DNA of 64,000 bases. Source: Thermohahella caldifontis. GTDB taxonomy: Bacteria; Pseudomonadota; Gammaproteobacteria; Pseudomonadales; Oleiphilaceae. Every line of letters starts with the position of its first letter. The first letter of the stretch is position 1. This document shows, one piece after another, positions 56,076 through 64,000 of this stretch. Made by a program: the position numbers and the translations under genes. The notes below the pieces were generated by a model. The model ran no database searches. It was not told the DNA's origin and was given only the letters and a program-made list of their open reading frames with translations. Location: assembly GCF_041153465.1 (NCBI RefSeq), contig NZ_CP154858.1:2728001-2792000 (forward strand). The letters are read 5' to 3'.

Positions 56076-56639
56076 ATGCTGAAACGTGCAGTACGCGTCT
56101 GGACTCTCTGCCTTGCCCTGCCGGCCCTTGCCGGTGCGGGGGAATCGCTTGTGCAGCGCCACGAAGCGACCGCGGGTGAACCCGCACAACTGGCCATGCT
56201 GGATCAGGCACCCGTTGATCTGGTGCGGGTGGTCAAGCATGAGCGCATTCTCTACCTGATGTCCGGCGGAGTGCCCGTGCGGGCTTATGCTATCGCGCTT
56301 GGCGACCAGCCCGAGGGGCACAAGCTGCAGGAAGGCGATGAACGGACGCCCGAGGGGCGTTACATCATTGACTGGCGCAATCCGAACAGCCAGTTCTACC
56401 GCTCCCTTCACATCTCCTACCCGAACGAGGACGATCGGGCCCGTGCCGGGGCGCTGGGCGTGGACCCCGGCGGCATGATCATGATTCATGGCTGGCCCAA
56501 TTCGCTGGGAGGAGAGGAGGATATCGCCCGTCTGCTCTATACGGACTGGACAAACGGATGCATAGCGCTGACCAATACGGCCATGAAGGAAGTCTGGGAG
56601 CGGGTGCCGGACGGCACGCCCATCGAGATCCTGCCCTGA
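56076..56639 (+). CDS. L,D-transpeptidase family protein (YkuD domain)
   Basis: 187 residues. Signal peptide ending near AGA-GES. The YkuD catalytic His138 in IMIHGWPNS and Cys162 in WTNGCIALTNTAM are present. The family cross-links peptidoglycan at diaminopimelate or attaches lipoproteins. No LysM or other binding domain, so it is a short, single-domain member close to the ErfK/YafK kind. Convergent with the SemiSWEET gene, with the stops adjacent. Confidence 0.85.
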   Translation: MLKRAVRVWTLCLALPALAGAGESLVQRHEATAGEPAQLAMLDQAPVDLVRVVKHERILYLMSGGVPVRAYAIALGDQPEGHKLQEGDERTPEGRYIIDWRNPNSQFYRSLHISYPNEDDRARAGALGVDPGGMIMIHGWPNSLGGEEDIARLLYTDWTNGCIALTNTAMKEVWERVPDGTPIEILP

Positions 56640-56891
56640 TCAGCCGTGGCGGATCTTCATGACGAGCACGCAGCCGGCCAGCAGCAACGTGATCACGTTC
56701 GCGGCAATGATCGGCCAGGCACCGAGCAGGATGCCGTACACCAGCCAGCATGCCACGCCTGCGGTGAAAATTGCATACATGCCCAGGGACAGGCTGCGGG
56801 TATCCCGGGTGCGCAGGGTATGAATGACCTGGGGCAGAAAGGAAACGGTAGTGAGTACGGCGGCAAGTATGCCGAAAATATCCTGAATCAT
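56640..56891 (-). CDS. SemiSWEET-type sugar transporter
   Basis: 83 residues from ATG 56891 (MIQDIFGILAAVLTTVSFLPQVIHTLRTRD), GGAG upstream. Three membrane helices with the PQ-loop motif SFLPQVI and the conserved SLSLGMYAIFTAGV. SemiSWEETs dimerise to carry sugars across the membrane by alternating access. Substrate unknown. Confidence 0.88.
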   Translation of the reverse strand: MIQDIFGILAAVLTTVSFLPQVIHTLRTRDTRSLSLGMYAIFTAGVACWLVYGILLGAWPIIAANVITLLLAGCVLVMKIRHG

Positions 56892-56972
56892 GCGGGCTCC
56901 GTGTCTGACAGGGTGAAGTATACGGGAGATCGGCTGCGCACGGCAGTGGGTTGAAACCGAAATACAGGCATC

Positions 56973-56997
56973 AAAAAGGGGCATCCGTGGATGCCCC
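56973..56997 (-). terminator. Intrinsic terminator after amtB (minus strand)
   Basis: Stem GGGGCATCC / GGATGCCCC with a 2-base centre (about 8 bp paired, 4-nt loop), followed on the minus strand by TTTTT. Confidence 0.85.
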
Positions 56998-57019
56998 GAA
57001 ATGATGGCGATGTGCCCGC

Positions 57020-58276
57020 TTACTTGTTGGCGAATTCCGGATAGGCTTCCATGCCGCATTCTGCCAGGTCCACACCTTCGTACTCTTCCTCTTCGGAGAC
57101 GCGGATGCCCATGACCGCCTTGAGGAGGCTCCAGACAATCAGGCTGGTACCGAAGACCCAGACGAAGATGGTCAGCGCGCCGACGATCTGGCCACCCAGG
57201 GTGGCGTCAGCATTCGTCACCGGCACCAGCAGCAGACCGAGCAGACCACAGATACCGTGGACGGAGATGGCACCCACCGGATCATCAATCTTCAGCTTGT
57301 CCAGCGTCAGGATGGAGAAGACCACCAGAATGCCGCCCAGCGCGCCCCAGAGAGTTGCCTGCAGGGCAGAGGGTGTTGAGGGTTCCGCGGTGATGACCAC
57401 CAGACCGGCCAGCGCACCGTTGAGCAGCATGGTCAGATCCGCCTTGCCGAACATCAGCCGGGCGGTGATCAGCGCTGCGACGGCACCACCGGCTGCAGCC
57501 GTGTTGGTGTTCAGGAAGACCATGGCGACGCTGTTGGCGCTGGCAATATCCCCCAGCTTGAGCACGGAGCCGCCGTTGAAGCCGAACCAGCCCATCCACA
57601 GGATGAAGGTACCCAGGGTCGCCAGCGGCAGGTTGGCACCCGGAATGGCGTTGATCTGACCGTTCGGGCCGTACTTGCCCTTGCGTGCACCCAGCAGGAG
57701 GACGCCCGCCAGGGCTGCGGCAGCACCGGCCATATGAACGATGCCGGAGCCGGCGAAGTCCACGAACTTCAGTTCATAAAGACCGAAAACCGACTTGCCG
57801 CCCCAAGTCCAGCTGCCTTCCATCGGGTAGATGAAACCGGTCATGACCACGGCAAAGGCCAGGAATGCCCAGAGCTTCATGCGCTCGGCAACGGCACCGG
57901 AGACAATGGACATGGCCGTGGCCACGAAAACGACCTGGAAGAAGAAGTCTGACGCGCCGGAGTAGATGGCACTACCCTCGATGCCGTTTTCACGTTCGGC
58001 AAAGGACTTCAGCGTCTCGGTGGCATCGACCGTCTGAATGCCGGTCAGGAAGAATTCGCCGCCGTACATGATCGCATAGCCGGTGACCAGGTACATGAGG
58101 CAGGCGATGGCATACAGCGCCACGTTCTTGGTCAGGATTTCGGTGGTGTTCTTGGCCCGTACCAGGCCCGCTTCGAGCATGGCAAATCCGGCCGCCATCC
58201 ACATGACCAGGGCGCCACATACAAGAAAGTAGAATGTATCGATTGCATACTGCAGGTGAAAAACTGCGTTTTCCAT
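57020..58276 (-). CDS. amtB: Ammonium transporter AmtB
   Basis: 418 residues with 11 membrane helices. Features: AAGFAMLEAGLVRAKNTTEILTKN, the twin-His pore region (GIVHMAGAAAALAG; SVHGICGLLG) and GWFGFNGGS. No cleaved signal peptide is evident, unlike E. coli AmtB. Trimeric ammonium channel, plugged by GlnK when nitrogen is ample. Downstream of glnK in one operon. Confidence 0.96.
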   Translation of the reverse strand: MENAVFHLQYAIDTFYFLVCGALVMWMAAGFAMLEAGLVRAKNTTEILTKNVALYAIACLMYLVTGYAIMYGGEFFLTGIQTVDATETLKSFAERENGIEGSAIYSGASDFFFQVVFVATAMSIVSGAVAERMKLWAFLAFAVVMTGFIYPMEGSWTWGGKSVFGLYELKFVDFAGSGIVHMAGAAAALAGVLLLGARKGKYGPNGQINAIPGANLPLATLGTFILWMGWFGFNGGSVLKLGDIASANSVAMVFLNTNTAAAGGAVAALITARLMFGKADLTMLLNGALAGLVVITAEPSTPSALQATLWGALGGILVVFSILTLDKLKIDDPVGAISVHGICGLLGLLLVPVTNADATLGGQIVGALTIFVWVFGTSLIVWSLLKAVMGIRVSEEEEYEGVDLAECGMEAYPEFANK

Positions 58277-58337
58277 AAAAAAGCCCTCCGCACCAGGCTT
58301 GAATGTTGGAAGATATGGTGAAAGTTGACGACCGGGA

Positions 58338-58676
58338 TCAGATCGCGTCTTCGCCGGTTTCGCCGGTCCGGATCCGGATGACCTGCTCCAGGTTCTGGAC
58401 GAAGATCTTGCCGTCGCCGATCTTGCCGGTGTTGGCAGCCTTCATGATGGCTTCCACCACCTGATCGAGCAGGGCATCGCCGATAGCGACTTCCACCTTG
58501 ACCTTGGGCAGGAAGTCCACCACATATTCGGCACCGCGATACAGCTCGGTGTGACCCTTCTGACGGCCGAAACCCTTGACCTCGGTGACGGTGACGCCCT
58601 GAACGCCGATTTCGGACAGTGCTTCACGAACGTCGTCGAGCTTGAATGGCTTGATGACTGCTGTGACCAGTTTCAT
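58338..58676 (-). CDS. glnK: Nitrogen regulatory PII protein GlnK
   Basis: 112 residues from ATG 58676, AGGAG upstream. The T-loop with the uridylylation Tyr51 (KGHTELYRGAEYVVDF) and the C-terminal signature NTGKIGDGKIFV are intact. Senses 2-oxoglutarate and ATP/ADP and blocks AmtB. Its link to amtB and to a sigma-54 promoter makes it GlnK rather than GlnB. Confidence 0.96.
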   Translation of the reverse strand: MKLVTAVIKPFKLDDVREALSEIGVQGVTVTEVKGFGRQKGHTELYRGAEYVVDFLPKVKVEVAIGDALLDQVVEAIMKAANTGKIGDGKIFVQNLEQVIRIRTGETGEDAI

Positions 58677-58774
58677 AAATGTTCTCCTGTTTGGCATCGA
58701 TGATGGAGTGCAAAACCTCCGATCCCGTTCATGCACACCGGGCGATACCCGGGTGCGGAATCTGTGCATGAATG

Positions 58775-58790
58775 AGCGAAGGTTGTGCCA
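58775..58790 (-). promoter_or_regulatory. Sigma-54 promoter of glnK-amtB
   Basis: On the minus strand TGGCACAACCTTCGCT: the GG and GC doublets are 10 bp apart, as required for RpoN. About 98 bp upstream of the glnK start. Confidence 0.8.
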
Positions 58791-58879
58791 ACTCCTGTTT
58801 CTGACGTGAATTCAGTATGTTGCGTTAGAGTGGATCCGTTCCTCTGGATGATGTGCTCCATTATAGCGCACAAGACCTG

Positions 58880-58913
58880 TGCACCACACTGCTGCCTGCG
58901 CCGTTGTGGTGCA
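58880..58913. promoter_or_regulatory. Two adjacent NtrC-type enhancer sites
   Basis: TGCACCACACTGCTGCC (58880-58896) and TGCGCCGTTGTGGTGCA (58897-58913). Each agrees with the NtrC pattern TGCACCA-N3-TGGTGCA at 12 of 14 positions, with the better half sites facing outward. 90-105 bp upstream of the sigma-54 promoter, the usual enhancer distance. Confidence 0.75.
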
Positions 58914-58985
58914 TGAGGCGGGTGACTTCTCCCGCGTGTCATTTCTGTTAGAATGTGCGCTGAATCCAGAACCCAGAGTCCGCAC

Positions 58986-59246
58986 ATGTCACCGAATGAT
59001 CTGTTTTCCACCTTGCAACAGCAACTGGGCAGTGTGTTGCCCGAGCTGGCCCGCAGTGCCCACGAAGATGTTCAGCAGCAGCTCAAGGCTGCGGTGATGA
59101 GCGTCATCACCAAACTGGATCTGGTGACGCGCGAAGATTTCGAGATCCAGACCGAGGTTCTGCGACGGACCCGTGAAAAGGTGGATCAGCTGGAGGCACG
59201 CGTGGCAGATCTCGAGCGTCTGCTGAACGCCAGCACGGACGCGTAA
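58986..59246 (+). CDS. ubiK: Ubiquinone biosynthesis accessory factor UbiK
   Basis: 86 residues from ATG 58986 (MSPNDLFSTLQQQLGSVLPEL). All-helical YqiC/BMFP family; the C-terminal coiled coil (FEIQTEVLRRTREKVDQLEARVADLERLL) mediates trimerisation. Works with UbiJ in aerobic ubiquinone synthesis. No strong ribosome-binding site. Upstream of comM as in related genomes. Confidence 0.9.
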   Translation: MSPNDLFSTLQQQLGSVLPELARSAHEDVQQQLKAAVMSVITKLDLVTREDFEIQTEVLRRTREKVDQLEARVADLERLLNASTDA

Positions 59247-59305
59247 TTTGCATGGCCCCGGGACGGGGCATCCGGGCAGGGAAGCACAACTGACAAGGAG
59301 GCGTC

Positions 59306-60835
59306 ATGTCACTCGCCATTCTCTATTCCCGCGCCACGCAGGGCATGCGTGCGCCGCTGGTTGCAGTGGAAACCCATCTCGCCAACGGGCTGCCGGCCTT
59401 CAACATCGTCGGCATGCCGGAAACGGCCGTCCGCGAAAGCAAAGATCGCGTTCGCAGTGCGATTCAGAACGCCGGATTCGAATTTCCCGCAAGGCGCATC
59501 ACGGTCAATCTTGCTCCCGCCGATCTGCCCAAGGAAGGCGGGCGCTATGACCTGGCCATCGCGCTGGGGATTCTGGCCGCCAGCGGCCAGATCAGTGCCG
59601 ACGGTCTCAGAACCTATGAAGTCTACGGGGAGCTGGCGCTGGGCGGTCAGGTCCGGCCCGTTCGCGGCTTGCTGCCCAGCGCGCTCCAGTGTCACCGGGT
59701 GGGCCGGCGGATGCTGCTGCCGGTCCGTTCCCTGTCGGAAGTGGCGCTGGTGCGGGAACTGGAAGCCTATCCGGTCACGGATCTGAGACAGGCAGTGGAA
59801 CATCTGGGCGGTGCGGTGACCCTTGAGCCGGCTGAAATGATCCGGCCGCAGCAGCTGCGCACCGGGCAGGTGCCCGATCTGGCGGATGTGCGCGGCCAGT
59901 ATCAGGCCCGCCGGGCGCTGGAAGTGGCGGCTGCCGGGGGGCATCACCTGCTGTTCTTTGGCCCGCCCGGAACCGGCAAGACCATGCTCGCCAGCCGTCT
60001 GCCCGGCATTCTGCCGCCGCTGACCGAGGATGAGGCCCTGGAGGCCGCGGCCATTGCCTCCATTGCCGGCCTGGATGTGCGGCCGGACACCTTCCTGCAG
60101 CGTCGTTTCCGGGCGCCTCACCATACGGCCACACCCGCCGCCCTGGTGGGCGGTGGCAGTCCGCCGCGACCGGGCGAGATTTCCCTGGCCCACCGGGGCG
60201 TGCTCTTTCTCGACGAGTTGCCCGAGTTTGACCGCAAGGTGCTGGAGGTATTGCGAGAGCCGCTGGAATCCGGGGAGATTGTCATTACCCGGGCCCGGCA
60301 TCAGGCCCGCTTCCCGGCCCAGTTCCAGCTGGTCGCAGCCATGAACCCCTGCCCCTGCGGGTATGCCGGCCATCCTGACCGGGCCTGCGAATGCACGCCG
60401 CAGCGCATCGAGCAGTATCGTCAGAAACTGTCCGGTCCGCTGCTCGACCGGATCGACATGCATGTGGAAGTCCCTGCCGTACCGGCCGCTGCGCTGCAGG
60501 ATGACACGCCCATGGAAGATTCCGCTGCGGTGCGTGAGCGGGTCATGGCGGCCAGACAGCGCCAGCTGGTCCGTCAGGGCTACCCCAATCAGTGGCTCGA
60601 AGGGCGCTGGCTCGATACTTACTGCAAGCCCGACAACGCGGCCCAGCGGGTGCTGTTGCTCAGCATGGAAAAGCTTGGCCTCTCGGCGCGGGCCTATCAC
60701 CGCATTCTGCGTGTGGCACGCACGGTGGCCGATCTGGCCGGATCCGCGACGATCCGCGACACCCATGTGCTGGAAGCCATCAGCCTGCGTGCACTTGACC
60801 GGCCGGTGCAGGGCAGGGAAGTACACTCGGGCTGA
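59306..60835 (+). CDS. comM: Mg-chelatase-like AAA ATPase ComM (YifB)
   Basis: 509 residues, AAGGAGG upstream. An N-terminal ChlI-like domain (NIVGMPETAVRESKDRVRSAI), Walker A FFGPPGTGKTMLASRLPG, Walker B LFLDELPEFDRKVLE and a zinc-finger-like segment (CPCGYAGHPDRACECTP). ComM is a hexameric helicase that promotes branch migration in natural transformation. Together with the ComEA-like gene at 10.7 kb it suggests that competence functions are retained. Confidence 0.95.
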   Translation: MSLAILYSRATQGMRAPLVAVETHLANGLPAFNIVGMPETAVRESKDRVRSAIQNAGFEFPARRITVNLAPADLPKEGGRYDLAIALGILAASGQISADGLRTYEVYGELALGGQVRPVRGLLPSALQCHRVGRRMLLPVRSLSEVALVRELEAYPVTDLRQAVEHLGGAVTLEPAEMIRPQQLRTGQVPDLADVRGQYQARRALEVAAAGGHHLLFFGPPGTGKTMLASRLPGILPPLTEDEALEAAAIASIAGLDVRPDTFLQRRFRAPHHTATPAALVGGGSPPRPGEISLAHRGVLFLDELPEFDRKVLEVLREPLESGEIVITRARHQARFPAQFQLVAAMNPCPCGYAGHPDRACECTPQRIEQYRQKLSGPLLDRIDMHVEVPAVPAAALQDDTPMEDSAAVRERVMAARQRQLVRQGYPNQWLEGRWLDTYCKPDNAAQRVLLLSMEKLGLSARAYHRILRVARTVADLAGSATIRDTHVLEAISLRALDRPVQGREVHSG

Positions 60836-60843
60836 CACCGGCG

Positions 60844-63351
60844 TTACAGTATGACATCAGACCAGCCACTCCGGAGGCGGCTTTCATAGCCGGCTGTTGT
60901 CAGGCGCCAGAGATGTATCCAGTCATGTTCCAGCAGGTGCCTCAGGATCTCATGTCTGCTCAGGATGCTGTCGATGGTCTCCCGGCGTGCATCAATGAGG
61001 ACTGTCAGGCGAACAGGCTGGTGTCGCCAGTCATCGCGGGTGTAGACGGATTGCCGGGGCAGGCCAATGCGGAGATCTCCTCCGTTGCCCTCGAAGACGC
61101 CGATACCTCCGCCGACCACATTGTGCAGTAACTTGTTGCCGCTGCCGAGGTGCTCCGGATCGCAGGTGGACGCGTGGTATTGCCAGTTGATCCAGTGGGT
61201 GACCAGCAGGGGGCCGGTCAGGATCGTTTCCAGAATGGTTCCGTCAGGATCGGAGTCTGGCTGGTAGTCATGAAGGAATACCCGTCCCTCCAGATCAGAA
61301 TTTCGCGTTCTGGATCCCGGCGCGATGATGAAGGCGGCGTTGTTGGCCAGTCCCCACTCGTGAACGAGCTGAGCCCCGTCGTTCGCCCGGCGGCGCAACT
61401 GCCGGAGCAATGCGGGGGCCGGCAGGCGGGGATCCACGCCCAGTCCGGAGGCCCGCTTCCGGCGTACCTGGTCGCTGGCATGGGCCCACACTTCCTGAAA
61501 CCGCTGCCATCGTGCTGCGGCCGCAGCGGGAAGCAGGTCCGTATCGAAGGCCTCCAGCTCATCGGTCGTGGTATTGTGAAGCGCTGCCATGAACCAGGTC
61601 TCTTCTGGGATCTCAAGGCCCGCGGTCTGCAGGCACTTCCTGACTTCAGCATCATTGAGCACGGCGGCCATTGCCCGGGCATTCACTTCACCGCTGTGCC
61701 CTCCGCACGCGCCACATTCCAGCGCTGCCGCATGAGGGTTGTTGGCGGACTGGCTGCCGTGGCCGATCAGCAGGATCAGGGGGGCCAGTCCTTCCGTCAG
61801 GCCGAGACTGCGGAGCAAGCCTTCAGCGAGGCGGGCTTTTTCTTCACGGCTCAGGTTGACGATCCGCGGACGCCAGGCGTGACGTTCCCCGCTGGTCAGC
61901 CCTGCCTGATGAACCGTCTCCCGCGGCTGATCTGGTGGAAATACCCATTGCCAGAGTTGGACCAGACGAAGGAAGCCTGCATTTTCTGCATAGGAGAAGG
62001 CCGTGCCGGGCCATCGGCTCGCATCATCCCACAAGGCTGAAATGCTGAGGCGGCGTTGCCGTGCGGTTTGCAGGCGAGTGGGATCGCGGTGCGTGCCGGG
62101 TGCATCCGGGCCGGGCACGCACTGATCCGTGATGTCCGCCGTGGGTGCAAGCAGACCAGGAAGGATGTCGTACTGCGCAGCGGTACCCAAAGGATGATAA
62201 CGAGCGGGCAGGCCAAAGAAGCCGGCCACGCCCAGCGTCCGGATACCGGGCCAGACGTTTTCCAGTGCGCGTCGGATGGGTTCGCTGCGCACATCAATAC
62301 AGAATGCGGCCTGAATCTCGGGGCGTTCTGGCGCAGAAATCTGAGGCATGGGTACCAACCGCCGGGTTAACTGGCGCTGAAACGAAATGTCCAGAGCCAG
62401 TTGCCAGATCTCATCCACCTGCAGCTCCGATTCGGCCCAGGCGAGGCGTTGGGGAGCTTCGTGCCAGGCCTTGTGCAGGATTTCCCGCTCCCGGTTGATG
62501 GCATCATCATCACAGCACTCCAGCAGCAGGGCACCCCATGCCAGCCGGACCGCCAGCAGCTCCCGGAGGTGATGGTCATCTTCGTGCCTGAGCCGTGCCC
62601 GCCATCTGAGGCCTGCACACCAGGAGGCCCAGCCGTTGACGGTGAGCAGCACCGCTTCCAGATAATCTTCCATCACTGTTTCAGGCAGCCGGACATGCTC
62701 GGCAACCCAGCACTCCGCATCTTCAAGGGTCTCGGGCAAGGCATGCAGGGCCTCACCGAGCCGGGGCAGACCGATGAGCGCCCCGATCCCGTGATCGTGC
62801 CGGAGGGTGTCACGCCAGAAGCGATAGAGGCCGGCCTGACGGCCGGGGGAGTGCCAGTCGCTCTGATGGGTGTCAAAGTAAGCTGCACACGTCTGACTGA
62901 TCTGGAAGGTGATGGCGTATCGCCAGGTCAGTCGCCGGTTGCGTTCGGGGGCATTGTCCAGCAGGTCGATCAGCAGCGGCAGATGTGTCACGCGCGGCGG
63001 ATGCCGCAGGGCCTGAATGCAGGTTTGCGCATCGGGCACGGTGTGACCTTGTGCATCGAGCCGGGTCAATGCCGCATCCAGATCCTGCGTGTGGATCTGA
63101 TGGGTATCCCAGGCGCGACGGATCTGATCCCGTGGGGGAAAGACACGGATGTTGCCCAGAACCGCCAGGCGGGCGGCCACCTTTCGCAAGGGCATGTCGA
63201 TCCGTCCCCAGTAAGGATTGACGGCAATGGCCTGATGCAGGGGCCAGATCGGTGCGACGCGCTCGCAGACGCGACGCAAAGCTTCTTCGGCCTGAGGCGG
63301 CAGACCATGACGGTGTGTCGCCAGACGAGGGTTCCGGGTGTGATCAGACAT
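60844..63351 (-). CDS. dabA: DabA, inorganic carbon transporter subunit (DUF2309)
   Basis: 835 residues from ATG 63351, GGAGG about 8 bp upstream. The zinc ligands of the carbonic-anhydrase-like site are all present: Cys351 and Asp353 in CIDVRSEPIRR, His531 in LIGHGSQSANN and Cys546 in ECGACGG. With DabB it forms an energy-coupled CO2-hydrating, bicarbonate-accumulating complex first shown in Halothiobacillus. No membrane helix of its own; it associates with DabB. Its start overlaps the dabB end by 8 bp. Confidence 0.95.
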   Translation of the reverse strand: MSDHTRNPRLATHRHGLPPQAEEALRRVCERVAPIWPLHQAIAVNPYWGRIDMPLRKVAARLAVLGNIRVFPPRDQIRRAWDTHQIHTQDLDAALTRLDAQGHTVPDAQTCIQALRHPPRVTHLPLLIDLLDNAPERNRRLTWRYAITFQISQTCAAYFDTHQSDWHSPGRQAGLYRFWRDTLRHDHGIGALIGLPRLGEALHALPETLEDAECWVAEHVRLPETVMEDYLEAVLLTVNGWASWCAGLRWRARLRHEDDHHLRELLAVRLAWGALLLECCDDDAINREREILHKAWHEAPQRLAWAESELQVDEIWQLALDISFQRQLTRRLVPMPQISAPERPEIQAAFCIDVRSEPIRRALENVWPGIRTLGVAGFFGLPARYHPLGTAAQYDILPGLLAPTADITDQCVPGPDAPGTHRDPTRLQTARQRRLSISALWDDASRWPGTAFSYAENAGFLRLVQLWQWVFPPDQPRETVHQAGLTSGERHAWRPRIVNLSREEKARLAEGLLRSLGLTEGLAPLILLIGHGSQSANNPHAAALECGACGGHSGEVNARAMAAVLNDAEVRKCLQTAGLEIPEETWFMAALHNTTTDELEAFDTDLLPAAAAARWQRFQEVWAHASDQVRRKRASGLGVDPRLPAPALLRQLRRRANDGAQLVHEWGLANNAAFIIAPGSRTRNSDLEGRVFLHDYQPDSDPDGTILETILTGPLLVTHWINWQYHASTCDPEHLGSGNKLLHNVVGGGIGVFEGNGGDLRIGLPRQSVYTRDDWRHQPVRLTVLIDARRETIDSILSRHEILRHLLEHDWIHLWRLTTAGYESRLRSGWSDVIL

Positions 63352-64000
63352 GGGGAAGTCCTCCGGGAGTACGTTCGGTTTCGCCAAACCGGACAAACGG
63401 CGCGGTGGCGGCGTCAGGCACCCAGCGTCGCGGCCAGATGCGCAGTGCAAAACGAGTGAAGTATTCATCCAGGTAGAAGCCGGCATAACAGGCGCGCCGC
63501 CAGCCTTCCAGTCTGTGCGGACTCAGGTGGATGCCCGCCAGAATGCCATAGAGACAAGCCAGCCCTGCCGCAGCAAACATGCCCGAGGCATGATCCGGCT
63601 GATCTTCAATGACTGCCAGGGGCGCATGAAAAATCCATGCGAGGGCAGCCAGTCCGGTGGTGAGCAAGGTTCGGCCGGCCAGTACGGGCCATGCGACCTG
63701 CCAGGGCTGATGACGGTCGACCCAAAGCAGAGGCGCCCAGTTGAAGCCCAGTGCCACGCTCCACCACCATGGCCACAGAGGGAAGCCCGGAAGAAGACTG
63801 ATGGCCAGTACTATCGGGATGGACAATGCCGGTGCCAGCAGGTAGGTCACGGGTCTGGGCGAAATGGTGCCCCGCAGGTGGGTGTATTGCGTCTGGCGTA
63901 CAGCCGATGATGCCGAGAGAAACGCGTGAGCCTTGTAAAGGGAGTGACCAATGAGGTGAAGGATTGCCAGGGTATAAAGTCCAAGACCGATCTCAAGTAG
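63344..64000 (-). CDS. dabB: DabB, NuoL-like proton-conducting subunit (partial, N-terminus outside window)
   Basis: Last 218 residues of a proton-conducting membrane transporter family protein; the frame is open to the right edge. Visible are HLIGHSLYKAHAFLSASSAV, the MrpA/NuoL-type Lys-His segment, then several membrane helices (YLLAPALSIPIVLAISLLPGF, WPVLAGRTLLTTGLAALAWIF) and a soluble C-terminal tail. The pairing with DabA defines the family; otherwise it would be read as NuoL. Confidence 0.92.
   Translation of the reverse strand, partial: LLEIGLGLYTLAILHLIGHSLYKAHAFLSASSAVRQTQYTHLRGTISPRPVTYLLAPALSIPIVLAISLLPGFPLWPWWWSVALGFNWAPLLWVDRHQPWQVAWPVLAGRTLLTTGLAALAWIFHAPLAVIEDQPDHASGMFAAAGLACLYGILAGIHLSPHRLEGWRRACYAGFYLDEYFTRFALRIWPRRWVPDAATAPFVRFGETERTPGGLPHV

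Larger units (their letters stand above)
58677..58985. promoter_or_regulatory. Divergent control region glnK-amtB / ubiK
   Basis: 309 bp with no gene. From the glnK side: a leader hairpin around 58735-58763 (GCAC-A-CCGGG / CCCGGGTGC), the sigma-54 promoter at 58775-58790, and two NtrC-type sites at 58880-58913. From the ubiK side, an extended -10 TGTTAGAAT at 58946-58954 gives a leader of about 25 nt. Confidence 0.7.

Noticed and set aside
58731..58763. A third NtrC site downstream of the glnK promoter
   Set aside because: TGCAC and GTGC halves are present but the spacing is wrong; it reads better as a leader hairpin.

Overview
The window is about 64 kb of GC-rich chromosome from a gammaproteobacterium outside the Enterobacterales. 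The evidence is gene content and order. The left arm (pilK-pilJ-pilI-pilH-pilG / gshB-tonB-yqgE-ruvX-pyrR-pyrB-pyrC') keeps the order known around pilG in Pseudomonas aeruginosa. The block yrfG-hslR-hslO-pckA, the blocks rsmD / ftsY-ftsE-ftsX-rpoH and pntA-pntB, and the pairs fabA-fabB and glnK-amtB are also typical of this class. A DabA/DabB inorganic-carbon pump at the right edge suggests a lineage with autotrophic relatives, but the species cannot be named from this sequence.

Layout. 1-4.1 kb: minus-strand Chp chemosensory genes for type IV pili. 4.4-11.1 kb: plus-strand run with glutathione synthase, TonB, YqgE, RuvX, a pyrimidine set (PyrR, PyrB and a catalytically degenerate dihydroorotase), MarC and a ComEA-like protein. 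11.1-16 kb: an HU protein and a TRAP transporter of the TatT/P/QM type. 16-20.8 kb: PEP carboxykinase, Hsp33, Hsp15, a nucleotidase and CysQ. 21-25.2 kb: mutM, broken by a frameshift and cut off from its leader by an IS1202-like element with a 17-20 bp target duplication, then a hydantoinase-type protein. 25.2-33.4 kb: acyl desaturase, aminotransferase, RsmD, FtsYEX, RpoH and malate dehydrogenase. 33.6-43.6 kb: transhydrogenase, a beta-hydroxyacid dehydrogenase, DjlA, a two-component system, GreB and small envelope proteins. 43.7-51 kb: the most accessory-looking part. It has an orphan core-binding domain of a tyrosine recombinase, an AT-rich gap, and a six-gene run encoding a cytochrome-c-like lipoprotein, a Tat-exported DUF1501 protein, a TlpA thioredoxin, a small DUF4266 lipoprotein ending in GCGCN, a DUF3570 outer-membrane barrel and ApbE. 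This is a coherent extracytoplasmic redox module of unknown purpose. 51-64 kb: polyamine synthesis (speA, speE), fabA-fabB, an L,D-transpeptidase, a SemiSWEET, glnK-amtB, ubiK, comM and dabA-dabB.

Regulation that can be read directly: a sigma-54 promoter with two abutting NtrC-type sites for glnK-amtB; a sigma-E-type promoter for rpoH; matching FabR/DesT-like palindromes in front of fabA and the desaturase; two HexR-like palindromes between pntA and its divergent neighbour; and several intrinsic terminators.

Quality warning. Five genes (gshB, the dihydroorotase homologue, dctQM, mutM, pntA) each read as two overlapping frames joined by one missing base. In four the loss lies in a G or C run. 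Homopolymer undercalling in an unpolished assembly is the simplest explanation. The IS insertion at mutM does not depend on this.
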